Below are positions 50,251 to 59,548 of a stretch of DNA of 64,000 bases, piece after piece. The stretch comes from GCA-002704185 sp902588515. Lineage in GTDB: Bacteria; Pseudomonadota; Alphaproteobacteria; Pelagibacterales; Pelagibacteraceae. The notes under the pieces were generated by a model. It saw only the letters and a program-made list of their open reading frames with translations. It was not told where the DNA came from and did not search any database. Position 1 is the stretch's first letter. Every line of letters starts with the position of its first letter. The position numbers and the translations under genes are program-made. The stretch spans positions 59,082 through 123,081 of the forward strand of contig CACIPP010000003.1 of the NCBI GenBank assembly GCA_902588515.1, in the 5' to 3' direction.

Positions 50251-51255
50251 ATGAATAAAAAATTAAAAGTTTGTGTAGCCGGAGCATCCGGATTTGTTGG
50301 ACAGGAATTAATAAAATTACTTGTTAAACATCCTCATGTAGAAATAATACATCTGTTTGTAAATAATTTAGAAAATCAGGACACGGAGTTAATTAAAAAG
50401 CATAAGTTACCTGATTTTAAAAAAATTGATATTAAGTTAATTAATGATTGTGATGTGTTATTTTCTGCAATGCCTCACACCCACTCACAAAGTATTATAA
50501 AATCGGTTAGTGAGAATTTAGTTATATTAGATCTATCTGCAGATTTTAGATTATCAAATGCTGAAACTTATGAGAATTGGTATAATGTAAAACACGAATC
50601 TAAAGATTTACTTAAAAAAGCAGTTTATGGACTGTCTGAAATATTTAGAGATGAAATAAAAAAAAGCAATTTAATTGCATGTCCAGGATGCTACCCTACA
50701 TCTATTTTATTGCCCTTGATACCTTTGCTAAAAGAAAATTTGATAAATACAAATGAAATTATAATAGATAGTAAATCTGGTTATTCTGGTGCAGGTAAGA
50801 AAACTTTAGATGTTGAATTATATCCTCAAATTGAAAAAAATATTGCTACTTATGGGCTGTCTAATCATAGACATGTTCCAGAAATTGAGGAGTATTTAAA
50901 TATGTATATCGATAATAAAACACAAATTAATTTCACTCCTCACTTAATACCTACATTTAGAGGAATTTTATCAACAATATACATAAAATCTAATTTCAAT
51001 TTAATCAAGCTTTCTGAGTGCTTATTGAATTTTTATAAAAATTCAGAATTTATAAGATTTTATAAAAAAAAATTAATCAACACAAATGAAGTTATTAATA
51101 CTAATTATTGCAACATATCTATAAATGAAAATAGACTCCCAAACTCATTTATAATATCTTCCTCAATTGATAATTTATTGAAAGGCGCAAGTGGCCAGGC
51201 AGTTCAAAATTTCAATATAAGATTTGATTTTGAGGAAAACTTATCTCTAACATAA
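50251..51255 (+). CDS. argC: N-acetyl-gamma-glutamyl-phosphate reductase
   Basis: Third step of arginine synthesis (334 aa). Seen: VCVAGASGFVGQELIKLLVKHP nucleotide-binding N-terminus, FSAMPHTHSQSI near residue 71, LDLSADFRLSNAETYENWY near 91, the catalytic cysteine in IACPGCYPTSILLPL near 146 and SKSGYSGAGKKT near 174. The companion arginine genes are not nearby. It is followed after 1 bp by hom. Confidence 0.97.
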   Translation: MNKKLKVCVAGASGFVGQELIKLLVKHPHVEIIHLFVNNLENQDTELIKKHKLPDFKKIDIKLINDCDVLFSAMPHTHSQSIIKSVSENLVILDLSADFRLSNAETYENWYNVKHESKDLLKKAVYGLSEIFRDEIKKSNLIACPGCYPTSILLPLIPLLKENLINTNEIIIDSKSGYSGAGKKTLDVELYPQIEKNIATYGLSNHRHVPEIEEYLNMYIDNKTQINFTPHLIPTFRGILSTIYIKSNFNLIKLSECLLNFYKNSEFIRFYKKKLINTNEVINTNYCNISINENRLPNSFIISSSIDNLLKGASGQAVQNFNIRFDFEENLSLT

Positions 51256-51256
51256 A

Positions 51257-52549
51257 ATGAAAACTTTTAACTTAGCTATCGTTGGATTGGGAAATATAGG
51301 AACCGAAGTTTATAAAAGATTAAATAAGCATAAAGATATTATTAAAAAAAAAACAGGCTTTAAATTAAATATAATTAAAGTTTCAGCTAAAAATTATAAA
51401 AAAAAAAGAAGTATAAAGATATCAAAAAACAAATGGGAAAAAAATCCTCTTTCACTTACCAAAAATAAAAATATTGATATAATTATAGAATTAGTTGGAG
51501 GAAACAAAGGTATAGCCAAAAAATTAGTTTTTGAATCTTTAAAAAATAAAAAACATGTTGTTACAGCAAATAAATCTTTAATTGCCAAATACGGGGATCA
51601 ATTATCTATCTTAGCAGAAAAAAATGCTGTCAATTTACTATTCGAGGCATCTGTCGGTGGCGGGATACCAATTATCAGGTCAATCAAACAGGGCCTCATA
51701 GCAAACAAAATTTTTCATGTTTATGGCATTTTAAATGGTACGACAAATTATATTTTATCTGAAATGGAAAATAAAAATATTGCATTTAAAGATGCACTAA
51801 TTAATGCTCAAAAATTAGGATACGCAGAAAGTAATCCAAGTTCAGATGTTAAAGGTATTGATGCTGCAGAAAAAATTTCAATTTTAAGTTCGATTTGTTT
51901 TGGTTGTAAAATATTAAACAAAGGATTTATAGTCGAGGGTATTACTAATGTTACTATTGATGATATTAATTTTGCGAAAGAATTAGGATTAAAGATTAAA
52001 TTATTGGCAATATCTGAAAAAATAGGTAATTACATTAAGCAAAGAGTCCATCCTTGTCTCATACCTTCATCTTTAGATATTGCAAATATAAATGGTGTAA
52101 CAAATGCAATAGTCGTAGATGGAGCACCAATAGGAAGAACAATTTATGAAGGGGAAGGAGCAGGAAAGGGGCCAACAACCTCAGCTATTATATCAGATAT
52201 ATCATCTATTATGGTTGGAAATGATGATTTTTCATTTGGACATAGTCCTAAAACAAAAAAAAATTTTAAAAAATATAATTTTAACAACCATGAGTGTAAA
52301 TATTACATTAGAATACTTGTTAATGATAAAAAAGGGGTTTTATCTAAAATCGCGTCAATTTTTGCAAGAAATAATATTTCTGTTAGAAATCTAGTTCAAA
52401 AGCCAAAAAATAATTTATCCAATATAGTTGTTATAACGCATTATGCTAAAGAAATTAATGTAATTAAAGCGATGAGAAGCTTCACTAAAAATAAATCTAT
52501 TTTTAAGAAAGCTGTATTAATTAGAATTAGAGATCAAAATAAACTTTAA
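51257..52549 (+). CDS. hom: Homoserine dehydrogenase
   Basis: Reduces aspartate semialdehyde to homoserine for threonine and methionine (430 aa). Seen: AIVGLGNIGTEVYKRL at the N-terminus, VVTANKSLIAKYGD near residue 102, the LFEASVGGGIPIIRSIKQGL signature near 129, LNGTTNYILSEM near 158 and ESNPSSDVKGIDAAEKISIL near 196. A C-terminal ACT domain from about 345 (YYIRILVNDKKGVLSKIASIF) suggests threonine feedback control. It overlaps the DUF1467 gene by 1 bp. Confidence 0.97.
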   Translation: MKTFNLAIVGLGNIGTEVYKRLNKHKDIIKKKTGFKLNIIKVSAKNYKKKRSIKISKNKWEKNPLSLTKNKNIDIIIELVGGNKGIAKKLVFESLKNKKHVVTANKSLIAKYGDQLSILAEKNAVNLLFEASVGGGIPIIRSIKQGLIANKIFHVYGILNGTTNYILSEMENKNIAFKDALINAQKLGYAESNPSSDVKGIDAAEKISILSSICFGCKILNKGFIVEGITNVTIDDINFAKELGLKIKLLAISEKIGNYIKQRVHPCLIPSSLDIANINGVTNAIVVDGAPIGRTIYEGEGAGKGPTTSAIISDISSIMVGNDDFSFGHSPKTKKNFKKYNFNNHECKYYIRILVNDKKGVLSKIASIFARNNISVRNLVQKPKNNLSNIVVITHYAKEINVIKAMRSFTKNKSIFKKAVLIRIRDQNKL

Positions 52550-52806
52550 TGTCAATTACAGGCTCCATAGTTACCTATGTTATATTGTGGTGGATTATTC
52601 TTTTTTTATTATTACCTTTTAAGATAAAATCTCAATTAGATGATAAAAAAATTTATCCTGGGACAGAGCCGGGAGCACCGTCTAATCCAAGAATTTTAAA
52701 AAAGGTATTTTATACAACAATAATAACAAGCATTTTGTTTACTATTATATTTATTTTATCATATTTTAATGTAATAAATATTAGAGATTTTCTAACAAAA
52801 TTATGA
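52549..52806 (+). CDS. DUF1467 family membrane protein
   Basis: An 85-residue protein with two hydrophobic segments (about 6-24 and 56-75) separated by a KSQLDDKKIYPGTEPGAPSNPR loop. The family (DUF1467) is largely alphaproteobacterial, of unknown function, and commonly lies just upstream of proS or the lolCD region. It overlaps hom by 1 bp and proS by 4 bp. Confidence 0.85.
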   Translation: MSITGSIVTYVILWWIILFLLLPFKIKSQLDDKKIYPGTEPGAPSNPRILKKVFYTTIITSILFTIIFILSYFNVINIRDFLTKL

Positions 52807-54131
52807 AGTTATCTAAATATTTTTTACCAGTATTAAAAGATATATCATCTGATGCTAAAATAAAATCCCATCAGTTGATGTTAAGAATTGGTATGATACG
52901 TCAATCCTCAGCAGGTATATATTCCTGGTTACCACTAGGTTATAAAATTTTAAAGAATATAGAAAAAGTAGTTAGAGAAGAACAAGATAAATCTGGAGCC
53001 ATAGAGATGTTAATGCCTACTATACAGTCTTCAGATATATGGAGAGAAAGTGGTAGATACGAAAGTTATGGGGAGGAGATGTTAAGATTTAAAGATCGGC
53101 AAGATCGCGAACTTTTATATGGACCAACGAATGAAGAACTTATCACTCAATTATTTAGAGATAATATTAAATCATACAAATCATTGCCATTAATGCTGTA
53201 TCATATTCAATGGAAATTTAGAGATGAAATTAGACCAAGATTCGGTATCATGCGTTGCCGTGAATTTTTGATGAAAGATACATATTCTTTTGATCTTTCT
53301 AAAGAAGATGCTCAAAAATCATATTTCAGAATGATGTTATGTTATTTAAAAACTTTTCAAAAATTAGAATTAAAAGCTATACCTACAAAAGCTGAAACTG
53401 GTCCTATTGGAGGAGATTTATCACATGAATTTATCATATTGGCTGACACTGGGGAAAGTGAAATTTATTTGGATAAAGATATTTTAAATTTTGACCCTTC
53501 AAACTTGAAATATTCTGAGAATTCTTTTTTAGAGGTTTCAAATCATTATTCTAAATATTATTCTGCCACAACTGAAATGCATGACAAAGATAAATTTGAA
53601 AAAATAACTACTAAGAAATCACAAATGATAAAAAAAGGTATTGAAGTCGGTCATATTTTTTATTTTGGTCAAAAATATTCAAAACCATTAAATGCTATTG
53701 TTAATTCAAAAGATGGTAAAAATGTAAATGTTTACATGGGATCATATGGTATAGGAGTTTCAAGATTAGTGGGAGCAGTTATAGAGGCTAACTATAATAA
53801 TAATATTATGAAATGGCCAAAATCAATTACACCATTTCATGTAGCAATTATCAATTTAGGTAAAAAAAATGACTTAATTTCTAAAAAAGCATTCAAACTT
53901 TATGATGAGCTTTTGAAAAATAATTTTGAAGTTATTATAGATGATACAGAAAACAATCCATCAAATAAATTCAAAAATTTTGACCTAATAGGTATACCTT
54001 TTCAAATTATTGTTGGATCAAAAAATAAAGGGGAGGAATTTGAATTTAAAGAATTAGGTAAAGATACTAAAGTAGTTAAAATTAAAGAATTAATTAATAT
54101 ATTAGAAAAAGAATATAAAATTGTTAAATAA
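52803..54131 (+). CDS. proS: Prolyl-tRNA synthetase
   Basis: Class II aminoacyl-tRNA synthetase (442 aa). Motif 1 is around MIRQSSAGIYSWLPLGYKIL, motif 2 around QWKFRDEIRPRFGIMRCREFLMKDTYSF near residue 138, and motif 3 around NVYMGSYGIGVSRLVGAVIE near 310. The short length matches the compact alphaproteobacterial/mitochondrial-like ProRS that lacks the editing (INS) domain: motif 2 passes to motif 3 with only about 130 residues between. It overlaps lolC by 11 bp. Confidence 0.96.
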   Translation: MKLSKYFLPVLKDISSDAKIKSHQLMLRIGMIRQSSAGIYSWLPLGYKILKNIEKVVREEQDKSGAIEMLMPTIQSSDIWRESGRYESYGEEMLRFKDRQDRELLYGPTNEELITQLFRDNIKSYKSLPLMLYHIQWKFRDEIRPRFGIMRCREFLMKDTYSFDLSKEDAQKSYFRMMLCYLKTFQKLELKAIPTKAETGPIGGDLSHEFIILADTGESEIYLDKDILNFDPSNLKYSENSFLEVSNHYSKYYSATTEMHDKDKFEKITTKKSQMIKKGIEVGHIFYFGQKYSKPLNAIVNSKDGKNVNVYMGSYGIGVSRLVGAVIEANYNNNIMKWPKSITPFHVAIINLGKKNDLISKKAFKLYDELLKNNFEVIIDDTENNPSNKFKNFDLIGIPFQIIVGSKNKGEEFEFKELGKDTKVVKIKELINILEKEYKIVK

Positions 54132-55350
54132 ATCTGAAAAATTAATTTTAAAAGGTTATTTAAAGCCAAAAAAAAAAGAGGGTATATTAAAAATTATATC
54201 TGCCTTTTCTTTTCTTGGAATCTGTTTAGGAGTGGCAACTTTAATTATTGTCATGTCAGTAATGAATGGGTTTAGAGATGAATTAATTTCAAAATTATTA
54301 TCTTTTCAACCTCATATAACAGTGGAAAATATTAGAAAAAATAAAGAAGATTATAATAAAATTTTAAATATATTGGAGAAGAATGATGTAAAGTATAGCT
54401 CAATATCACTAATACAAAATGGATCTGGATTAATTTTAAAAGGCAATTTAAGCCAAGGTGTGATTTTTAAAGGTTACGATAATGAATTTGGTAATTTACA
54501 AAAAGTTTTAAAACAAAAAAATTTAAGAGAAATTAAATTCTCAAACGATGAAATTGCCATTGGTATCGATTTAGCAAATAAACTAAATTTAAATAAAAAT
54601 GACAGTATAATTTTGTTATCTAGCAAAACTGAAACTTCACCGATTGGTACATTGCCCCAATCATATAAATATAAAGTTATTTTTTTATTTGAGACTGGAT
54701 TATATGAATTTGACTCAAATTACGTAATTGGAAATTTAGATCAATCGAATAAATTTTCAAAATTAGACAATAAAGAAATTGAGATAAGATTAAAAAATAT
54801 AAATAAATCAAAAGAAGTTTCAAGATTATTAAAAAATAATTTCAATGATAAGCAAATCTATCATTGGACTGACAATAATAAAACATTTTATGACGCATTA
54901 AGAGTAGAAAGAAATGTTATGTTTATAATTTTGACTTTAATAATAATAGTAGCAGCCTTTAATATTATATCTGGATTAACGATACTTGTAAAAAACAAAA
55001 GTAAAGAAATAGCAATTTTAAAAGCACTAGGTTTTTCTAATTTTTCTATATCAAAAATTTTTTTAATTACAGGTTCATCAATAGGAATTTTAGGTACAGG
55101 TTTCGGGGTGTTTCTTGGAGTTCTAGTTTCATATTATATTGAAAATATTAGATTGTTTTTAAGCGATGTTTTAAATATTGAAATATTTCCTGCAGAAATT
55201 TATTTTTTGAGTAAGATGCCAACCAACTTAGATTTCAAAACGATTTTATTAATAAGTATATTTTCAATATTAATATCAGTGATCGCTTCTTTAATACCCG
55301 CATTAAAAGCATCAAAAGTTGATCCAATTATAAATCTTAAATATGAATAA
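54121..55350 (+). CDS. lolC: Lipoprotein-releasing system permease, LolC/LolE type
   Basis: Inner-membrane permease (409 aa) that extracts lipoproteins for transfer to LolA. One N-terminal membrane helix (ISAFSFLGICLGVATLIIVMSVMNGFRDEL, about residues 24-45) is followed by a periplasmic domain (about 50-265). Three C-terminal helices form the FtsX-like domain (FIILTLIIIVAAFNIISGL, IFLITGSSIGILGTGFGVF, TILLISIFSILISVIASLIPA). TTG at 54121 is the only sensible start, inside proS. Only one LolC/E gene is present, suggesting a homodimer. It overlaps lolD by 8 bp. Confidence 0.92.
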   Translation: MLNKSEKLILKGYLKPKKKEGILKIISAFSFLGICLGVATLIIVMSVMNGFRDELISKLLSFQPHITVENIRKNKEDYNKILNILEKNDVKYSSISLIQNGSGLILKGNLSQGVIFKGYDNEFGNLQKVLKQKNLREIKFSNDEIAIGIDLANKLNLNKNDSIILLSSKTETSPIGTLPQSYKYKVIFLFETGLYEFDSNYVIGNLDQSNKFSKLDNKEIEIRLKNINKSKEVSRLLKNNFNDKQIYHWTDNNKTFYDALRVERNVMFIILTLIIIVAAFNIISGLTILVKNKSKEIAILKALGFSNFSISKIFLITGSSIGILGTGFGVFLGVLVSYYIENIRLFLSDVLNIEIFPAEIYFLSKMPTNLDFKTILLISIFSILISVIASLIPALKASKVDPIINLKYE

Positions 55351-56017
55351 TTTTCTAGAAATAATTAATTTATCAAAAACTTATGAGAGTGTGGAAAAAA
55401 TAAATATTTTAAATAATATAAATTTTAAATTGCCAGACAATGTATTAGTTGCATTGACAGGACCCTCAGGATCCGGAAAATCTACATTGTTACATATACT
55501 TTCATTACTAGATAGTAAAGTAGATGGCGAGTATCACTTGAACGGTAAAAGATTAGATGTTTCTAGCCAAAAAGAAAAAAATAAATATAGAAGAGATAAC
55601 ATTTCAATTTTATTTCAGAATTTTAATTTGATAAATGATCTCAATGCAATTGAAAATGTTATGCTTCCATTGTTAAATAATAATAATTACGAATATGATT
55701 TTTGTTATAATAAGGCTATGGAGCTTTTAAGTAAATTTAATTTGTCTAAAAGAACAAATTATTTTCCTTCACAACTATCAGGTGGTGAACAGCAAAGAGT
55801 AGCTATAGCTAGAGCATTGATTAACGAACCACAACTTATTTTAGCAGATGAACCAACAGGAAATTTAGACAACGAAAATAGCATAATAGTTATTAATTAT
55901 CTTAAAGAATTAAAAAAAGAAAACAGAACTATAATTTTTGCAACTCATAATAGAGACCTTGTGAATAAATGTGATTTAGAACTAACAATTAAAAATAGAA
56001 CTGTTATTTCTAATTAG
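55343..56017 (+). CDS. lolD: Lipoprotein-releasing system ATP-binding protein
   Basis: ABC ATPase (224 aa) powering LolC. Walker A is GPSGSGKST near residue 39, the Q-loop is LFQNFNLINDLNAIENVMLP near 90, the ABC signature LSGGEQQRVAIARALI near 142, Walker B LILADEPTGNLD near 163 and the switch histidine in FATHNRDL near 198. It overlaps lolC by 8 bp and dnaE by 1 bp. Confidence 0.96.
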   Translation: MNNFLEIINLSKTYESVEKINILNNINFKLPDNVLVALTGPSGSGKSTLLHILSLLDSKVDGEYHLNGKRLDVSSQKEKNKYRRDNISILFQNFNLINDLNAIENVMLPLLNNNNYEYDFCYNKAMELLSKFNLSKRTNYFPSQLSGGEQQRVAIARALINEPQLILADEPTGNLDNENSIIVINYLKELKKENRTIIFATHNRDLVNKCDLELTIKNRTVISN

Positions 56018-59000
56018 TGAAAGAATTTATACATTATAAAACTCATAGCCAATATTCAATTTGTGAAGGCGCAGTCAAAATATCTGAATTAGCTGAGTAT
56101 TGTAAAAAAAATAAAATTTTTGCTGTAGGAATTTCAGATACTAATAATTTATCTGGAGCACTTGAATTTTCTAATGAGCTTTCAAAAGCCGGAACCCAAC
56201 CTGTTATTGGCAATCAACTTAATATTAAATTAAATTTTAATAATCAATCTATAATTGGAAAAGTATCTATAATTGCTAAGAATGCAAAGGGATATGAAAA
56301 CATGCTTCATTTATCATCTAAATCTTATCTAGAGTTAAAAGAAAAAGAGGACGTAAATTGCTCATTTGAGGATTTGGTCAATTTTAGTGATGGTTTAATT
56401 ATATTAGCAGGTGGAACAAACTCTTTAATTTATAAATTAATACTAAACAATAATGAGGAACAAGTAGATTTTTTTCTTAATCAAATAAAGAAAAAAATAA
56501 AAGAGGATCTGTACATTGAAATTCAAAGACATAAAGAGATAAACGATAATTTAATTGAAAAAAAATTATTATTTTTTAGCAATAAATTATCAATACCTAT
56601 TATTGCAACACATGAAGTTTTTTATATTGAAAAAGATATGTACGAAGCTCATGATGCGTACATTTGTGTAGGTGAAAAAACTTATGTGAATGAGAAAAAA
56701 AGGTTAAAATATTCATCAGAACATTACTTTAAATCATCTGACGAAATGAAATTATTATTCAATGATTTACCAGATGCTTTAATTAATAATTTTAATCTTA
56801 TAAAAAAAATAAAATATTTTCCCAAAAAATGTCAACCTTTATTACCAAATTTAAAAGATAATAATATAGATCTTGATTTAGCTATTAAAGAACAGGCATA
56901 TGAAGGATTAAAATATCGATTAGAAAATTTTGTATTTAAAGACATAACTGATGAAAATAACAAAAATGCTGTTGATAAATTATACAATAGTCGTCTTAAA
57001 TATGAATTAGAAATGATAATAAAAATGAAATTTGCTGGATATTTTTTGATTGTTTCTGATTATGTAAAATGGGCAAAAAAAAACTCTATACCGGTTGGAC
57101 CAGGAAGAGGATCTGGTGCTGGATCATTAGTTGCTTGGTGTTTATCTATTACAGATTTAGATCCTATAAGATTTGGATTAATTTTTGAGCGTTTTTTAAA
57201 CCCAGATAGAATTAGTATGCCAGACTTTGATATCGACTTTTGTCAGGAAGGTAGAGATTCAGTTATAAATTATGTGAAAGATAAATATCAAAATAAAGTT
57301 GCGCAAATTATTACTTTTGGAAAATTGCAGGCGAGAATGGCTTTAAGAGATATTGGAAGAGTGATTGGACTCCCGTATGGAAGAGTGGACCAATTATGCA
57401 AGATGATACCTTTCGACCCTTCAAGGCCACTCTCTTTAGCGGAGTCAATTGCAATAGAACCAAGAATTTTACAAGCGCAAAAAGAAGATCAAAACATTAA
57501 AAAATTAATTAATTATTCATTAAAATTGGAAGGATTGTATAGAAATATCGCGACTCATGCTGCAGGAATAGTTATTGGAGATAAGGATTTAAAAAAAATT
57601 GTCCCTTTATATAAAGATTTATCTTCTAATATTCCTATACCTGTAACCCAATTTGATATGAAATCGTCTGAAGACGCAGGTCTAGTTAAATTTGACTTGC
57701 TTGGATTGAAGACCTTAACAGTTATAAAAAAAGCTGTTAACTTTATAAAAAAAGATAACCCTAATTTTGATATTTCAAAACTTAACTTAAATGACCAAAA
57801 AACATTCGATTTATTAAGCTCAGGAGAAACCATGGGCATTTTTCAACTAGAAAGTACTGGAATGAGGGAAGTATTAAAACAATTAAAACCAAATAAGTTT
57901 GAGGATATTATTGCGTTAGTAGCATTATATAGACCAGGACCTATGCAAAATATTCCAACTTATATAAATAGAAAACATGGCAAAGAAAAAATTGATTATA
58001 TACACCCAACCTTAAAAACTGTTTTAAATGAAACTTATGGTGTAATTATTTATCAAGAACAAGTAATGCAAATAGCACAAACATTATCAAATTTTTCTGC
58101 TAGTAAAGCTGATATTTTGAGAAAAGCAATGGGTAAAAAAAAATCAGCAGAAATGGAAAGACAAAAAAAAGATTTTATAGAGGGAGCAATAAAAAACAAA
58201 ATATCAAAAGATCAAGCTACGTATATTTTTCAATTAGTTGAGAAATTTGCACAATACGGATTTAATAAAAGCCATGCCGCTGCTTATGCGTTAATAGCAT
58301 ATCAAACTGCATATTTAAAAAAACATTATCCAATTTACTTTTTTTGTGCCTCTATGAATACTGAGCTTTCAAATACCGATAAATTAAATTTATTTTATGA
58401 AGAATTAAAAAAACTAAAATTAAAGATTTTGCCTCCATGTATAAATAATTCCTACTCAGAATTTTTACCAAATAAGAAAGAAGAAATTTATTATGCATTA
58501 TCTGCAATCAAGGCAGTAGGTTACGATAGTATTTCAAAAATTGTTTTAGAGCGAGAAACAAATGGAGAATATGAAAATCTAAATGATTTTTTATCAAGAA
58601 ATTCAAGTAAGAATTTAAATAAATTGCAATTAGAAGGACTTATTAAGGCTGGCGCTTTTGATTGTCTTGAAAAAAACAGGAGAAAAATTTATGAAAGTGT
58701 TCCAGATTTAATAAAAGCTTCTAAAACTTCGGAGGTTACTAGCAATAACCTCAACCTTTTTTCAGAAGAAAAAACCTCTCAAGTTATTAATTTAAATAAT
58801 GTTAAACAATGGAAAGAGTCAGAAATTGTTGAAAAAGAGTTTGAGTCTATCGGTTTCTTTGTGAGTGAGCATCCCCTTAAAAATCATAGTGCTTTATTAG
58901 ATGATTTAAAAGTTATTACTTACAAAGACTTTAAATCAAACTCAAAACTTAAAACATGTGTTTTGAGTGGAACTTTAATGAAATTGCAAGAAAAAAAAAC

Positions 59001-59427
59001 CGCAAGAGGTAGTCCGTATGCAATTGCTAAATTTACAGATTTGAGTCAAATGTTTGAATTATTTTTATTTTCTGAGAATTTAATTGATAATAGGCAACAC
59101 TTGAAGGTTGGTAATTCTTTTATTATAAATACTAAAAAAGATTTAGCCAAAGACGGAACTGAGCGAATAAATGTTACAAGAATTTTTTTTATTGAAAATT
59201 TAATACCTAAAAATATTAAAGAAATTAATATATACATAGATAGTAGCAATAGTCTTAAAAATATAAAAAATTATCTAAAAAATCACAAAGGTTCAACTAT
59301 TGTAAATCTTAAATATAAACGAAAAAATTTACTTTATAATTTTCGCCTATCGAAAAGAAGAAATGTTAATTATGATGATATAAAACACTTAAAATCAGAG
59401 GGTATTGACATTAATATTAAGAATTAA
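56017..59427 (+). CDS. dnaE: DNA polymerase III alpha subunit
   Basis: Replicative polymerase (1136 aa). The N-terminal PHP domain begins HYKTHSQYSICEGAVK. The polymerase core has GPGRGSGAGSLVAWCL near residue 363, and the catalytic aspartates D405 and D407 in PDFDIDFCQEG. GIIYQEQVMQIAQ and FNKSHAAAYALIAYQTAYLKKHYP lie near 672-770. A helix-hairpin-helix and an OB domain (SGTLMKLQEKKTARGSPYAIAKFTD) follow. The GTG start overlaps the lolD stop by 1 bp. It is full length and is followed by the 121-bp leader of rpsB. Confidence 0.98.
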   Translation: MKEFIHYKTHSQYSICEGAVKISELAEYCKKNKIFAVGISDTNNLSGALEFSNELSKAGTQPVIGNQLNIKLNFNNQSIIGKVSIIAKNAKGYENMLHLSSKSYLELKEKEDVNCSFEDLVNFSDGLIILAGGTNSLIYKLILNNNEEQVDFFLNQIKKKIKEDLYIEIQRHKEINDNLIEKKLLFFSNKLSIPIIATHEVFYIEKDMYEAHDAYICVGEKTYVNEKKRLKYSSEHYFKSSDEMKLLFNDLPDALINNFNLIKKIKYFPKKCQPLLPNLKDNNIDLDLAIKEQAYEGLKYRLENFVFKDITDENNKNAVDKLYNSRLKYELEMIIKMKFAGYFLIVSDYVKWAKKNSIPVGPGRGSGAGSLVAWCLSITDLDPIRFGLIFERFLNPDRISMPDFDIDFCQEGRDSVINYVKDKYQNKVAQIITFGKLQARMALRDIGRVIGLPYGRVDQLCKMIPFDPSRPLSLAESIAIEPRILQAQKEDQNIKKLINYSLKLEGLYRNIATHAAGIVIGDKDLKKIVPLYKDLSSNIPIPVTQFDMKSSEDAGLVKFDLLGLKTLTVIKKAVNFIKKDNPNFDISKLNLNDQKTFDLLSSGETMGIFQLESTGMREVLKQLKPNKFEDIIALVALYRPGPMQNIPTYINRKHGKEKIDYIHPTLKTVLNETYGVIIYQEQVMQIAQTLSNFSASKADILRKAMGKKKSAEMERQKKDFIEGAIKNKISKDQATYIFQLVEKFAQYGFNKSHAAAYALIAYQTAYLKKHYPIYFFCASMNTELSNTDKLNLFYEELKKLKLKILPPCINNSYSEFLPNKKEEIYYALSAIKAVGYDSISKIVLERETNGEYENLNDFLSRNSSKNLNKLQLEGLIKAGAFDCLEKNRRKIYESVPDLIKASKTSEVTSNNLNLFSEEKTSQVINLNNVKQWKESEIVEKEFESIGFFVSEHPLKNHSALLDDLKVITYKDFKSNSKLKTCVLSGTLMKLQEKKTARGSPYAIAKFTDLSQMFELFLFSENLIDNRQHLKVGNSFIINTKKDLAKDGTERINVTRIFFIENLIPKNIKEINIYIDSSNSLKNIKNYLKNHKGSTIVNLKYKRKNLLYNFRLSKRRNVNYDDIKHLKSEGIDINIKN

Positions 59428-59469
59428 TTGCTTGTAATAAAGGATATTTTTAATTATAAAATTAAAAAA

Positions 59470-59548
59470 AATTCGCAGAGGAAAATGGTTTGTAACCCCC
59501 GGTCCACTTTTTGTGGTAGTTTCCTCGGTGGAGTAACCGGTTAAAATT
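59470..59548 (+). ncRNA. rpsB leader: structured cis-regulatory RNA before S2
   Basis: Unusually G+C-rich stretch in an A+T-rich gap. An outer stem pairs GAGGAAA (59478-59484) with TTTCCTC (59520-59526). Inside are a hairpin CCAC/GTGG (59504-59507, 59513-59516) with a T5 loop and a small GGTT/AACC hairpin (59487-59490, 59494-59497). CCGGT (59499-59503) can pair with ACCGG (59536-59540), a pseudoknot that reaches between the GGAG (59530-59533) and the ATG. It fits the rpsB-leader motif reported for Pelagibacter (Meyer et al. 2009), presumably S2 autoregulation. Confidence 0.8.
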
